NCBI GenBank assembly: GCA_964017155.1
Contig: OZ024857.1
Location: 12,660,284-12,724,283, forward strand
DNA from: Oasisia sp. SBJ-2009
Lineage: Eukaryota; Annelida; Polychaeta; Sabellida; Siboglinidae
DNA: 64,000 nt
Direction: 5' to 3'
Shown: piece by piece, positions 8,207-21,261 of the stretch
Layout of the letters: the number at the start of each line of letters is the position of its first letter
Position numbering within the stretch: position 1 is the stretch's first letter
The notes under the pieces: model-generated
The model's database searches: none
What the model saw: only the letters and a program-made list of their open reading frames with translations
Told to the model about the DNA's origin: nothing
Translations under genes and position numbers: made by a program

Positions 8207-9703
8207 CTAAGTATACCCCGCCCGTCTTAGGTATATGTCAATTTTATTTTTAAACATATTAACACTTCTAGCACCTACACAATCAGCTGATAATTTGTTC
8301 CATTCGTTTACTATTCTTTGTGGAAATGAAAATTTTCTAATATCTAGTCTACACTGCTTCTTTGCTAATGCAACTCCATGTCCTCTAGTCCTTCTCTCTT
8401 CCTTGACCGTGAAAAAAATATTTCTGTCAATATTTTCATACCCATTCAATATTTTAAAAACCTCAATCTGATCTCCTCTGAATCTTCTGGTTTCTAGTGT
8501 TGTTAGACCACATTTTTTTAGACGCATTTCATAACTAATATTCCTGAGTTTTGGTATCATTGTTGTTGCTCTCCTTTGTACTCTTTCTAGCATATCAATA
8601 TCCTTCTTGCGATATGGCCTCCATGCTTGTATACAATATTCTAAATGAGGCCTAACTATTGTTTTATAAAGCGGTATTATTAGTTCTTTTTCTTTGTACA
8701 CTATATTTCGCCTAATTAATCCAAGAATTTGGTTTGCCTTCGCTGCTGCAATTCCACACTGCTCTGATACCTTCATGTCAGCACTAATGGTTAAACCTAA
8801 GTCCTTTTCCTTTACAGTAATATTTAGTACAGTACCACCCATTGTATATTGTGCATTTTCATTCCCATGTCCTGTGTGGAGGCACTTACACTTTCCAAAG
8901 TTAAACAGCATTTGCCATTTCTCAGACCATTCTATCAATTTATTTAGATCATCTTGTAAATGCTGTTTATCTGCATCACTTTTAATTTTCCTAAACACTT
9001 TTGTGTCGTCCGCAAACTTCAACACCTTGCTTGTTATGTCATCATCCAAATCATTGATATATATTAAGAATAAAATAGGTCCCAATACTGATCCTTGCGG
9101 TACTCCACTCAAAACAGATTTCCAATTTGAAACCTCCCCATCAACTACTACTCTTTGTCTTCTATCAATAAGCCATTTTTCTATCCAGTTAATCATACTA
9201 TTTCCTATGCCATGGGCCTTTAGTTTAAGTAGTAATCTTTGGTGTGGCACTTTGTCAAAGGCTTTTTTTAAATCTAAGTAGATTATATCTACTGGTGATC
9301 CCTCATCTACCCACTTTGTGACATCTTCCAAAAAACATAACATATTTGTTAAGCATGACCTCGCTTTTAAAAACCCATGTTGAGATGTGTTTATCAATTT
9401 ATTTTTAACAAGAAAATCAACCAAGTGATCTTTAATTAGTCTTTCTAATAGTTTACAAATCACCGATGTTAAACTCACTGGTCTATAGTTCTCTGACTTG
9501 CTTCTTGATCCTTTTTTAAATAATGGTATGATGTTTGCTTCTTTCCATTCTACCGGAACCACTCCTTCCTCTAATGCCAAATTGAACACTGTTGCAAGTG
9601 GTATGCTAATTTGTTCTACAATTTCCAGTAGTAATTTGGGAGGAATCCCATCCACTCCTGGTGATTTATTATCCTTCATATCTCTTATTTTCATAGCTAC
9701 CAT
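8207..9703 (-). CDS. LINE reverse transcriptase, ORF2 C-terminal part (copy 1)
   Basis: A 498-codon open frame with all core motifs of a non-LTR reverse transcriptase: SPGVDGIPPKLL (14-25), NIIPLFKKG and NYRPVSLTS (57-80), QHGFLKARS (108-116), YLDLKKAFD with catalytic Asp144, GVPQGSVLGP (200-209) and FADD (230-233). These catalyse target-primed cDNA synthesis. The C-terminal part (LERVQRR, then RGDQIEVFKILNGY and SVNMFKNKID) is typical of CR1/L2-like ORF2 tails. The ATG at 9703 is only the first Met in frame: homologous sequence continues upstream in this frame (about GQLIVTPK), with the endonuclease in another frame. It is therefore part of ORF2, not a free-standing gene. No RNase H is seen. 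Distinct residues here are Pro22, Ile in LNITVKEK, and RRFRGDQIEVFK. Confidence 0.9.
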   Translation of the reverse strand: MVAMKIRDMKDNKSPGVDGIPPKLLLEIVEQISIPLATVFNLALEEGVVPVEWKEANIIPLFKKGSRSKSENYRPVSLTSVICKLLERLIKDHLVDFLVKNKLINTSQHGFLKARSCLTNMLCFLEDVTKWVDEGSPVDIIYLDLKKAFDKVPHQRLLLKLKAHGIGNSMINWIEKWLIDRRQRVVVDGEVSNWKSVLSGVPQGSVLGPILFLIYINDLDDDITSKVLKFADDTKVFRKIKSDADKQHLQDDLNKLIEWSEKWQMLFNFGKCKCLHTGHGNENAQYTMGGTVLNITVKEKDLGLTISADMKVSEQCGIAAAKANQILGLIRRNIVYKEKELIIPLYKTIVRPHLEYCIQAWRPYRKKDIDMLERVQRRATTMIPKLRNISYEMRLKKCGLTTLETRRFRGDQIEVFKILNGYENIDRNIFFTVKEERRTRGHGVALAKKQCRLDIRKFSFPQRIVNEWNKLSADCVGARSVNMFKNKIDIYLRRAGYT

Positions 9704-9734
9704 TTTTGGGGTTACAATTAGTTGTCCTAAATAG

Positions 9735-10652
9735 TCACACTCTCTCCCTTTTGAACTTAGTCTCTAGTACTGGTAATGTACTAATATCTTCCCTGGTAAA
9801 CACCGAACTAAAGTATTCATTTAGGTTTTCTGCCATTAAGAATTCCTCCGTTATTATGTTTCCATCACTACCTTCTAGTGGCCCGACCTTATCTTGAACT
9901 TTCTGTTTACTTCGAACATACGCATAAAAACTCTTGCTGTCATGTTTTATGTTGAAAGCTATTTTTTGTTCATAGCTTCTCTTCGAATTTCTAATTTCAG
10001 CTGTAGCTTGATTAAGTGCTTCTTTATAAATGGCATAGTCTTCTTCACTTCCATTGTGTCTATATGTCTTCCACATCATTTGCTTGTACTTGATTTTTCT
10101 AATGGCTTCCTTCGATAAGTGTTTCTTCTTTGACCTTTTCCCCTGTTTTTTCAAGGGGACAAATTTGTCAACGACGCAGTCAATTTCCCTCTTTAAGATA
10201 CTCCAGCATTCTGTTGCTGTCTTATTCTTCAGTGTGTTATTCCAGTCTATCTTCGCTAAATATTCCCTCATGTCCTTATATCTTCCTTTGTGAAAATGTT
10301 TCCTGTACCGTATTTTTCTGTTCCGTTCTCCTTTTACTTTGATGATAAAATGTATCTGGTTATGATCACTACATCCCAGTGGCTCACATATATTGACATT
10401 ATCAACAAATTCCTTCTGTGAGCTCAAAACTATGTCCAACACGTTCTTGTCCCTGGTTGGTTCTAACACATGTTGAAAAAGGAAACTATCTTGTACTAAA
10501 TTTAAAAACTCTTGATCCTCTCTCCCAGTACTCTGTAGAGATGTCCACTGTATATGCCCATGGTTAAAATCCCCCATAATAATACAGTCCCGTTTACTCA
10601 CTTCTTTTATAGCGTTGTGCATTTTTTCATTCTCTTCTATGCTTATGTTTGG
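9735..10652 (-). pseudogene. LINE endonuclease domain, C-terminal part, and linker (copy 1)
   Basis: The open frame reads into the element from satellite DNA (the first TTG codon at 10667 is in the flank) and has no true start. It contains the later APE-type endonuclease motifs: MGDFNHGHIQW at 31-41, LDIVLSS at 77-83 and SDHNQIHF at 100-107. A basic linker leads to KVGPLEGSDGN and EYFSSVFTREDI, typical of the stretch before reverse transcriptase. The N-terminal endonuclease half with the first metal-binding residues is absent because of 5' truncation. The frame ends in TGA at 9735-9737, one frame away from the reverse transcriptase, in a purine run (AAAAGGGAGAGAG on the minus strand) where a 1-nt slip is likely. 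All four copies share this frame break. Confidence 0.85.
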
Positions 10653-12724
10653 AGTTGTTATAAGCAATGTGCATATTCCCCATGGCCAAAGTAACTATCG
10701 TTGTCATTGACACAGTGTGGTTTCAATGTAATATTTCATTCTCTCATATCTTTTCTCAAACTGCCAGCATTAAGTCTTATTTCCAACACACTACAGAATG
10801 CATTCCCAATGCTTATTTTTTGCATCCTTCATTGCACCAAATGCCGACCAATTCCAATGAATATTGTCACTGAATACCATAATTCAACTTTTAGGAGCCA
10901 AGGCCATCTTGTCAGTCTAAAATCCTCATCAAGAGTGCCTGGATGGTCAGTTTTTTTTTATGGGGGGTGGGGTAACTTTATAAGCTATGTATTATTTACT
11001 TAAAGGGATATGTCAAGACTGAATACATGACATGAAAGAGGAATAAGTCATCTGTCTATCTGTACCACTGCCACATGTCTGTCTATAGCTGTCCTCAAAG
11101 GAAAGTCCAAGATGCATCAGGATCTATGACAGGCTTACAGGAAGTGTGACTGGGGATGCCTTTGATGTGATATTGGCCTGTAAGCTCTGTGAGGATATAA
11201 CAATCATTGATCCATTGTTCTGAGCATGTGCACTAATTGGGCTGTGTAATGGCATTACATTTGACAAGTTGTGTTACCTCACTTTTCTGAAATCCCCATT
11301 TTAATGTGAAATATGGACATTATTATGTAGGGTAGGAGTGACATGACTGTTTTTGTAAAAATAATTATTTCACAATATGGTAACAACAGACTATGCATGC
11401 TTTTCTTGCAGACTATATGGTTGGCTGTCACAGACATATTCTCTATGCATATATATGCAAGCTGTCAGTTGCAGTGTGGTCAGCACCATAAGAGGGTTTT
11501 TGTTTATTTATACAATATTGGCCCATAAAATAAGGCGTGGGTGGTCATTTGTAAAGTGGGTAAAAAAATACCAGATTAAGGGATGACATTGATTTTTTGG
11601 CCTCCTGCATGATATCTATGTAGCTTTCAAAAGAGCCTAAATTAAAGGTTTAAAAAAAATCAAAATTCTTATTAATAACTGGGTTAGGAAGCTCCATGGC
11701 AACAGAAATGCTAGGTGCCATTTTTGCATTTCAGATGATGTTGCTGCTACAGAGGTGTGTGAGAAATGTAGTTTTGTCCACAAATGGTCACTGTTATGTG
11801 TGAAAAAGTTCTTGAAAATGTAAATATTTGCCAGATATGAAATATGGTGCTAGTAATTGTATACCTTTACACAGGGGACACAAACAAAGTTATGATGGCT
11901 GGCACATGTATCGTGACAGCTATTTTGATTTTTGTAGAAACACAGAATCATTCATGCTGACTCTATGTATAGTTTAGCTTAAAAAAGACTCAATGCATGC
12001 CATGTATCAACCTTATTATTTTGGATTGACACTGTGTTGGTAAAAACAGGAGTTACTGTCTGCATCAGGACATATGCTTTGGGCATGGGCAATTTGAAGA
12101 CTACATATTAAACCTGGACATTGAAATAATGCTGAAGTCAAACTTACTACCTTAAGTGGTGTAGAATGCTCTGGACTGTATATAATGAAGAGACTGCTGT
12201 CATTTCAGCGTTGATGATGACATTTTTGTGTTGGAGGTTCTCTGCATGCATGGCTCAGATGTAACGCTCTGAATGGCATAGGCCAAGTAACTCAGCCATT
12301 CCTCCATTGTGGTCGCATGTATTGGTATGTCTCGGCAAGTTGATCATGTATTTTAAAAAGGGCTATATACTGTATATTGAATGTACAAATGCATTGCATT
12401 GAAATGTGCATGTGCATGTATGTGCACACACATATGCGTGTATATACGTACATGCACACATGCACGCGCGGGCACACACACACTCTGCCTGGTTTTGTGT
12501 AGTCATTATTTGCCTTGAGTAGCTGTGTCAGTCTTCATCCAACTGTGTTGAACCCAGTGAGTAAGGAGGCTCACTGAGTTGTCAAAGTTGTCAAAATTGT
12601 ATATGTTCTCTCCTTTTTATCATAGGTATCACTGCTAATAAGAAATATACCTTTTAGGCCACATATGTTCTGCTTTATTTATGTGTGAAATAAAATATAT
12701 GTCCTAATTACCATTTCAATGCCA
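10653..12724. repeat. Satellite unit 2 (short, 38-bp deletion)
   Basis: Starts with the right AGTT flank of LINE 1. It lacks about 38 bp after CTCATA near 10748 that other units have (the ATAAAGTGTTATGTCATAGG region). Markers GTCTGCATCAGG and ACTACATATTAAACC in its right half distinguish it from unit 3. Tract ends 12483. Confidence 0.93.
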
Positions 12725-14828
12725 GTTGTTATAAGAAATGTGCATATTCCCCATGGCCAAAGTAACTATCGTTGTCATTGACACAGCGTTGTTTCAATGA
12801 AATATTTTATTCTCTCATATATAAAGTGTTATGTCATAGGTTCATGATATGGTTGACTTTTTTCTCAAACTGCCAGCATTAAGTCTTATTTCCACCACAC
12901 TACAGAATGCATTCCCAATGCTATTTTTTTGCATCCTTCATTGCACCAAATGCAGACCAATTCCAATGAATATTGTCACTGAATACCATAATTCAACTTT
13001 TAGGAGCCAAGGCCATCTTGTCAGTCTAAAATCCTCATCAAGAGTGCCTGGATGGTCAGTTTTTTATGGGGGGTGGGATAACTTTATCAGCTATGTATTA
13101 TTTACTTAAAGAGATATGTCAAGACTGAATACATGACATGAAAGAGGAATAAGTCATCTGTCTATCTATGCCACTGCCACATGTCTGTCTATAGCTGTCC
13201 TCAAAGGAAAGTCCAAGATGCATCAGGATCTATGACAGGCTTACAGGAAGTGTGACTGGGGATGCCTTTGATGTGATATTGGCCTGTAAGCTCTGTGAGG
13301 ATATAACAATCATTGATCCATTGTTCTGAGCATGTGCACTAATTGGGCTGTGTAATGGCATTACATTTGACAAGTTGTGTTACCTCACTTTTCTGAAATC
13401 CCCATTTTAATGTGAAATATGGACATTATTATGTAGGGTAGGAGTGACATAACTGTTTTTGTAAAAATAATTATTTCACAATATGGTAACAACAGACTAT
13501 GCATGCTTTTCTTGCAGACTATATGGTTGGCTGTCAAAGACATATTCTCTATGCATATATACGCAAGCTGTCAGTTGCAGTGTGGTCAGCACCATAAGTG
13601 GGTTTTTGTTTATATATACAATATTGGCCCATAAAATAAGGCGCGGGTGGTCATTTGTAAAGTGGGTAAAAAAATACCAGGTTAAGGGATGACATTGATT
13701 TTTTGGCCTCGTGCATGATATATATGTAGCTTTCAAAAGAGTCTAAATTAAAGGTTTTAAAAAAAATCTAAATTCCTAATAACTGGGTTAGGAAGCTACA
13801 TGGCAACAGAAATGCTAGGTGCCATTTTTGAAATTCAGATGATGTTGCTGCTACAGAGGTGTGTGAGAAATGTAGTTTTGTCCACAAATGGTCACTGTTA
13901 TGTGTGAAAAAGTTCTTGAAAATGTAAATATTTGCCATATATGAAATATGGTGCTAGTAATTGTATACCTTTACACAGGGGACACAAACAAAGTTATGAT
14001 GGCTGGCACATGTATCGTGACAGCTATTTTGATTTTTGTAGAAACACAGAATCATTCATGCTGACTCTATGTATAGTTTAGCTTAAAAAAGACTCAATGC
14101 ATGCCATGTATCAACCTTATTATTTTGGATTGACACTGTGTTGGTAAAAACAGGAGTTACTGTCTTCATCAGGACATATGCTTTGGGCATGGGCAATTTG
14201 AAGACTACTTATTAAACCTGGACATTGAAATAATGCTGAAGTCAAACTTACTATTTTAAGTGGTGTAGAATGCTGTGGACTGTATATAATGAAGAGACTG
14301 CTGTCATTTCAGCGTTGATGATGACATTTTTGTGTTGGAGGTTCTCTGCATGCATGGCTCAGATGTAATGCTCTGAATGGCATAGGCCAAGTAACTCAGC
14401 CATTCCTCCATTGTGGTCGCATGTATTGGTATGTCTCGGCAAGTTGATCATGTATTTTGAAAAGGGCTATATACTGTATATTGAGTGTACAAATGCATTG
14501 CATTGAAATGTGCATGTGCATGTATGTGCACACACATATGCGTGTACATACGTACATGCACACATGCACGCGCGGGCACACACACACTCTGCCTGGTTTT
14601 GTGTAGTCATTATTTGCCTTGAGTAGCTGTGTCAGTCTTCATCCAACTGTGTTGAACCCAGTGAGTAAGGAGGCTCACCGAGTTGTCAAAGTTGTCAAAA
14701 TTGTATATGTTCTCTCCTTTTTATCATAGGTATCACTGCTAATAAGAAATATACCTTTTAGGCCATGTATTTTCTGCTTTATTTATTTGTGAAATAAAAT
14801 ATATGTCCTAATTACCATTTCAATGCCA
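12725..14828. repeat. Satellite unit 3
   Basis: Marked by TTATAAGAAATG at its start, ACAGCGTTG, TGCTATTTTTTTGC and, in the right half, GTCTTCATCAGG with ACTACTTATTAAACC. Its right half is shared with unit 7. Tract ends 14587. Confidence 0.93.
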
Positions 14829-16940
14829 GTTGTTATAAGCAATGTGCATATTCTCCATGGCCAAAGTAACTATCCTTGTCATTGACACAGTGTGGTTTCA
14901 ATGAAATATTTTATTCTCTCATACATAAAGTGTTATGTCATATGTTCATGATATGGTTGACTTTTTTCTCAAACAGCCAGCATTAAGTCTTATTTCCACC
15001 ACACTACAGAATGCATTCCCAATGCTAATTTTTTGCATCCTTCATTGCACCAAATGCAGACCAATTCCAATGAATATTGTCACTGAATACCATAATTCAA
15101 CTTTTAGGAGCCAAGGTCATCTTGTCAGTCTAAAATCCTCATCAAGAGTGCCTGAATGGTCAGTTTTTTATGGGGGGGGGGGGGTGGGATAACTTTATAA
15201 GCTATGTATTATTTACTTAAAGAGATATGTCAAGACTGAATACATGACATGAAAGAGGAATAAGTCATCTGTCTATCTATGCCACTGCCACATGTCTGTC
15301 TATAGCTGTCCTCAAAGGAAAGTCCAAGATGCATCAGGATCTATGACAGGCTTACAGGAAGTGTGACTGGGGATGCCTTTGATGTGATATTGGCCTGTAA
15401 GCTCTGTGAGGATATAACAATCATTGATCCATTGTTCTGAGCATGTGCACTAATTGGGCTGTGTAATGGCATTACATTTGACAAGTTGTGTTACCTCACT
15501 TTTCTGAAATCCCCATTTTAATGTGAAATATGGACATTATTATGTAGGGTAGGAGTGACATGACTGTTTTTGTAAAAATAATTATTTCACAATATGGTAA
15601 CAACAGACTATGCATGCTTTTCTTGCAGACTATATTGTTGGCTGTCACAGACATATTCTCTATGCATATATATGCAAGCTGTCAGTTGCAGTGTGGTCAG
15701 CACCATAAGAGGGTTTTTGTTTATTTATACAATATTGGCCCATAAAATAAGGCGTGGGTGGTCATTTGTAAAGTGGGTAAAAAAATACCAGATTAAGGGA
15801 TGACATTGATTTTTTGGCCTCCTGCATGATATCTATGTAGCTTTCAAAAGAGCCTAAATTAAAGGTTTAAAAAAAATCAAAATTCTTATTAATAACTGGG
15901 TTAGGAAGCTCCATGGCAACAGAAATGCTAGGTGCCATTTTTGCATTTCAGATGATGTTGCTGCTACAGAGGTGTGTGAGAAATGTAGTTTTGTCCACAA
16001 ATGGTCACTGTTATGTGTGAAAAATTCTTGAAAATGTAAATATATGCCAAATATTAAATATGGTGCTAGTAATTGTATACCTTTACACAGGGGACACAAA
16101 CAAAGTTATGATGGCTGGCACATGTATCGTGACAGCTATTTTGACCTTTGTAGAAAAACAGAATCATTCATGCTGACTCTATGTAAAGTTTAGTCTAAAA
16201 AAGACTCAATGCATGCCATATATCAACCTTATTATTTTGGATTGACACTGTGTTGGTATAAACAGGAGTTACTATCTGCATCAGGACATATGCTTTGGGC
16301 ATGGGCAATTTGAAGACTACTTAGTAAACCTGGACATTGAAATAATGCTGAAGTCAAACTTACTATTTTAAGTGGTGTAGAATGCTCTGGACTGTATATA
16401 ATGAAGAAACTGCTGTCATTTCAGCGTTGATGATGACATTTTTGTGTTGGAGGTTCTCTGCATGCATGACTCAGATGTAATGCTCTGAATGGCATAGGCC
16501 AGGTAACTCAGCCATTCCTCCATTGTGGTCGTATGTATTGGTATGTCTCGGCAAGTTGATCATGTATTTTGAAAAGGGCTATATACTGTATATTGAGTGT
16601 ACAGATGCATTGCATTGAAATGTGCATATGCATGTATGTACACACACATATGCGTGTATATACGTACATGCACGCATGCACGCGCGGGCACATACACACT
16701 CTGCCTGGTTTTGTCTAGTCATTATTTGCCTTGAGTAGCTGTGTCAGTCTTCATCCAACTGTGTTGAACCCAGTGAGTAAGGAGGCTCACCGAGTTGTCA
16801 AAGTTGTAAAAATTGTATATGTTCTCTCCTTTTTATCATAGGTATCACTGCTAATAAGAAATATACCTTTTAGGCCACATATTTTCTGCTTTATCTATGT
16901 GTGAAATAAAATATATGTCCTAATTACCATTTCAATGCCA
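14829..16940. repeat. Satellite unit 4 (13-G run)
   Basis: The poly-G run that is six long in most units is thirteen long here (15172-15184). Other markers are ACTATCCTTGTC and GTGAAAAATTCTTG. Corresponds to units 8 and 12. Tract ends 16699. Confidence 0.93.
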
Positions 16941-19051
16941 GTTGTTATATTAGCATTGTGCATATTCCCCATGGCCAAAGTAACTATCGTTGTCATTGAC
17001 ACAGTGTGGTTTCAATGTAATATTTTATTTTCTCATACATAAAGTGTTATGTCATAGGTTCATGATATGGTTGACTTTTTTCTCAAACCGCCAGCATTAA
17101 GTCTTATTTCCACCACACTACAGAATGCATTCCCAATGCTTATTTTTTACATCCTTCATTGCACCAAATGCAGACCAATTCCAATTAATATTGTCACTGA
17201 ATACCATAATTCAACTTTTAGGAGCCAAGGCCATCTTGTCAGTCTAAAATCCTCATCAAGAGTGCCTGGAAGGTCAGTTTTTTATGGGGGGTGGGATAAC
17301 TTTATAAGCTATGTATTATTTACTTAAAGAGATATGTCAAGACTGAATACATGACATGAAAGAGGAATAAGTCATCTGTCTATCTATACCACTGACACAA
17401 TTGTCTGTCACTAGCTGTCCTCAAAGGAAAGTCCAAGAGGCATCAGGTTTTATGACAGGCTTACAGGAAGTGTGACTGGGGATGCCTTTGATGTGATATT
17501 GGCCTGTAAGCTCTGTGAGGATACAGCAATCATTGATCCATTGTTCTGAGCATGTGCACTAATTGGGCTGTGTAATGGAATTACATTTGACAAGTTGTGT
17601 TACCTCACTTTTCTGAAATCCCCATTTTAAAGTGAAATATGGACATTATTATGTAGGGTAGGAGTGACATAACCGTTTTTGTAAAAATAATTATTTCACA
17701 ATATGGTAAAAACAGACTATGCATGTTTTTCTTGCAGATTATATGGTTGGCTGTCACAGACATATTCTCTATGCATATATACGCAAGCTGTCAGTTGCAG
17801 TGTGGTCAGCACCTTAAGAGGGTTTTTGTTTATTTATACAATATTGGCGCATAAAATAAGGCGTGGGTGGTCATTTGTAAAGTGGGTAAAAAAATACCAG
17901 ATTAAGGGATGACATTGATTTTTTGGCCTCGTGCATGATAAATAGGTAGCTTTCAAAAGAGCCTAAATTAAAGGTTTTAAAAAAATCCAAATTCCTAATA
18001 ACTGGGTTAGAAAGCTCCATGGCAACATAAATGCTAGGTGCCATTTTTGCATTTCAGATGATGTTGCTGCTATAGAGGTGTGTGAGAAATGTAGTTTTGT
18101 CCACAAATGGTCACTGTTATGTGTGAATAAGTTCTTGAAAATGTAAATATATGCCAAATATGAAATATGGTGCTAGTAATTGTATACCTTTACACAGGGG
18201 ACACAAACAAAGTTATGATGGCTGGCACATGCATCGTGACAGCTATTTTGATTTTTGTAGAAAAACAGAATCATTCATGCTGACTCTATGTATAGTTTAG
18301 TCTAAAAAAGACTCAATGCATGCCATGTATCAACCTTATTATTTTGGATTGACACTGTGTTGGTAAAAACAGGAGTTACTGTCTGCATCAGGATATATGC
18401 TTTGGGCATGGGCAATTTGAAGACTACTTATTAAACCTGGACATTGAATTAATGCTGAAGTCAAACTTACTATTTTAAGTGGTGTAGAATGCTGTGGACT
18501 GTATATAATGAAGAGACTGCTGTCATTTCAGCGTTGATGATGATATTTTTGTGTTGGAGGTTCTCTGCATGCATGACTCAGATGCAACGCTCTTAACTGC
18601 ATAGGCCAGGTAACTCAGCCATTCCTCCATTGATTGTGGTCGCATGTATTGGTATGTCTCGGCAAGTTGATCATGTATTTTGAAAAGGGCTATATACTGT
18701 ATATTGAGTGTACAGACGCATTGCATTGAAATGTGCATGTGCATGTATGTACACACACATATGCGTGTATATACGTACATGCACGCATGCACGCGCGGGC
18801 ACATACACACTCTGCCTGGTTTTGTCTAGTCATTATTTGCCTTGAGTAGCTGTGTCAGTCTTCATCCAACTGTGTTGAACCCAGTGAGTAAGGAGGCTCA
18901 CCGAGTTGTCAAAGTGGTCAAAATTGTATATGTTCTCTCCTTTTTATCATAGGTATCACTGCTAATATGAAATATACCTTTTAGGCCATGTATTTTCTGC
19001 TTTATCAATGTGTGAAATAAAATATATGTCCTAATTACAATTTTAATGCCA
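16941..19051. repeat. Satellite unit 5
   Basis: Marked by GTTATATTAGCATTG at its start, ACACAATTGTCTGTCACTAGC, and a 4-bp insertion giving TCCATTGATTGTGG near 18630. Corresponds to units 9 and 13. Tract ends 18810. Confidence 0.93.
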
Positions 19052-21165
19052 ATTGTTATAAGCAATGTGCATATTCCCCATGGCCAAAGTAACTATCGTT
19101 GTCATTGACACAGTGTGGTTTCAATGTAATATTTTATTTTATCATACATAAAGTGTTATGTCATAGGTTCATGATATGGTTGACTTTTTTCTCAAACCGC
19201 CAGCATTAAAGTCTTATTTCCACCACACTACAGAATGCATTCCCAATGCTTATTTTTTGCATCCTTCATTGCACCAAATGCAGACCAGTTCCAATGAATA
19301 TTGTCACTGAATACCATAATTCAACTTTTAGGAGCCAAGGCCATCTTGTCAGTCTAAAATCCTCATCAAGAGTGCCTGGATTGTCAGTTTTTTATGGGGG
19401 GTGGGATAACTTTATAAGCTATGTATTATTTACTTAAAGGGATATGTCAAGACTGAATACATGACATGAAAGAGGAATAAGTCATCTGTCTATCTGTACC
19501 ACTGCCACATGTCTGTCTATAGCTGTCCTCAAAGGAAAGTCCAAGATGCATCAGGATCTATGACAGGCTTACAGGAAGTGTGACTGGGGACGCCTTTGAT
19601 GTGATATTGGCCTGTAAGCTCTGTGAGGATATAACAATCATTGATCCATTGTTCTTAGCATGTGCACTAATTGGGCTGTGTAATGGCATTACATTTGACA
19701 AGTTGTGTTACCTCACTTTTCTGAAATCCCCATTTTAATGTGAAATATGGACATTATTATGTAGGGTAGGAGTGACATAACTGTTTTTGTAAAAATAATT
19801 ATTTCACAATATGGTAAAAACAGACTATGCATGCTTTTCTTGCAGACTATATGGTTGGCTGTCACATACATATTCTCTATGCATATATATGCAAGCTGTC
19901 AGTTGCAGTGTGGTCAGCACGATAAGAGGGTTTTTGTTTATTTATACAATATTGGCCCATAAAATAAGGCGCGGGTGGTCATTTGTAAAGTGGGTAAAAA
20001 AAATACCAGATTAAGGGATGACATTGATTTTTTGGCCTCCTCCATGATATATATGTAGCTTTCAAAAGAGCTTAAATTAAAGGTTTAAAAAAAAATCAAA
20101 ATTCTTATTAATAACTGGGTTAGGAAGCTCCATGGCAACAGAAATGCTAGGTGCCATTTTTGCATTTCAGATGATGTTGCTGCTACAGAGTTGTGTGAGA
20201 AATGTAATTTTGTCCACAAATGGTCACTGTTATGTGTGACAAAGTTCTTGAAAAGGTAAATATATGCCAAATATGAAATATGGTGCTAGTAATTGTATAC
20301 CTTTACACAGGGGACACAAACAAAGTTATGATGGCTGGCACATGTATCGTGACAGCTATTTTGATTTTTGTAGAAAAACAGAATCATTCATGCTGACTCT
20401 ATGTATAGTTTAGTCTAAAAAAGACTCAATGCTTGCCATGTATCAACCTTATTATTTTGGATTGACACTGTGTTGGTAAAAACAGGAGTTCCTGTCTGCA
20501 TCAGGACATTTGCTTTTTTGGCATGGGCAATTTGAAGACTACTTATTAAACCTGGACATTGAAATAATGCTGAAGTCAAACTTACTATTTTAAGTGGTGT
20601 ACAATGCTCTGGACTGTATATAATGAAGAGACTGCTGTCATTTCAGTGTTGATGATGACATTTTTGTGTTGGAGGTTCTCTGCATGCATGAGTCAGATGT
20701 AACGCTCTTAACTGCATAGGCCAGGTAACTCAGCCATTCCTCCATTGTGGTCGCATGTATTGGTATGTCTCGGCAAGTTGATCATGTATTTTGAAAAGGG
20801 CTATATACTGTATATTGAGTGTACAGACGCATTGCATTGAAATGTGCATGTGCATGTATGTGCACACACATATGCGTGTATATACGTACATGCACGCATG
20901 CACGCGCGGGCACACACACACTCTGCCTGGTTTTGTGTAGTCATTATTTGCCTTGAGTAGCTGTGTCAGTCTTCATCCAACTGTGTTGAACCCAGTGAGT
21001 AAGGAGGCTCACCGAGTTGTCAAAGTTGTAAAAATTGTATATCCTCTCTCCTTTTTATCATAGGTATCACTGCTAATATGAAATATACCTTTTAGGCCAT
21101 GTATTTTCTGCTTTATCAATGTGTGAAATAAAATATATGTCCTAATTACCATTTCAATGCCAGTT
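19052..21165. repeat. Satellite unit 6 (carries LINE 2 at its right end)
   Basis: Starts ATTGTT instead of GTTGTT. Carries CAGCATTAAAGTC and the GCTTTTTTGGCATGG marker of LINE-bearing monomers. Tract ends 20921; AGTT at 21162-21165 is the left flank of LINE 2. Confidence 0.93.
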
Positions 21166-21261
21166 TAACAAGATTTAACAAGATTGCCACCTAGAGAATC
21201 AACTCTAGATGGCAGGTGGACAAGGAAGCCGTTTGGCTTATCGAGAGTCCAACCTATCTAT

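Larger units (their letters stand above)
8111..10652 (-). mobile_element. 5'-truncated CR1/L2-like LINE, copy 1 (2,542 bp)
   Basis: Non-satellite insert between units 1 and 2, flanked by AGTT at 8107-8110 and 10653-10656; other monomers have a single AGTTGTTATAAGC here. On the minus strand it starts inside the endonuclease domain, runs through the reverse transcriptase and ends with a 97-nt 3' UTR, two hairpins and a short tail. Truncation of the 5' end, a short target-site duplication and no poly(A) tail fit target-primed integration by a CR1/L2-group LINE. This copy lacks both disabling mutations seen in some other copies and has a variant tail (TAACACCATT). Confidence 0.93.
8111..21165. 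repeat. Higher-order repeat period 1 (13,055 bp: LINE + five monomers)
   Basis: Contains LINE copy 1 and units 2-6. It is one monomer longer than the next two periods. Units 2 and 3 here correspond to a single hybrid unit (unit 7) in period 2, so this longer arrangement is likely the earlier state. Confidence 0.9.

Noticed and set aside
8694..9281. A 195-codon plus-strand frame inside each LINE (also at 21749, 32698 and 43647)
   Set aside because: It is the antisense shadow of the reverse transcriptase frame, which carries the catalytic motifs.
15172..15184. G-quadruplex
   Set aside because: A single G-run is present; there are not four separated runs, and other monomers have about six G.
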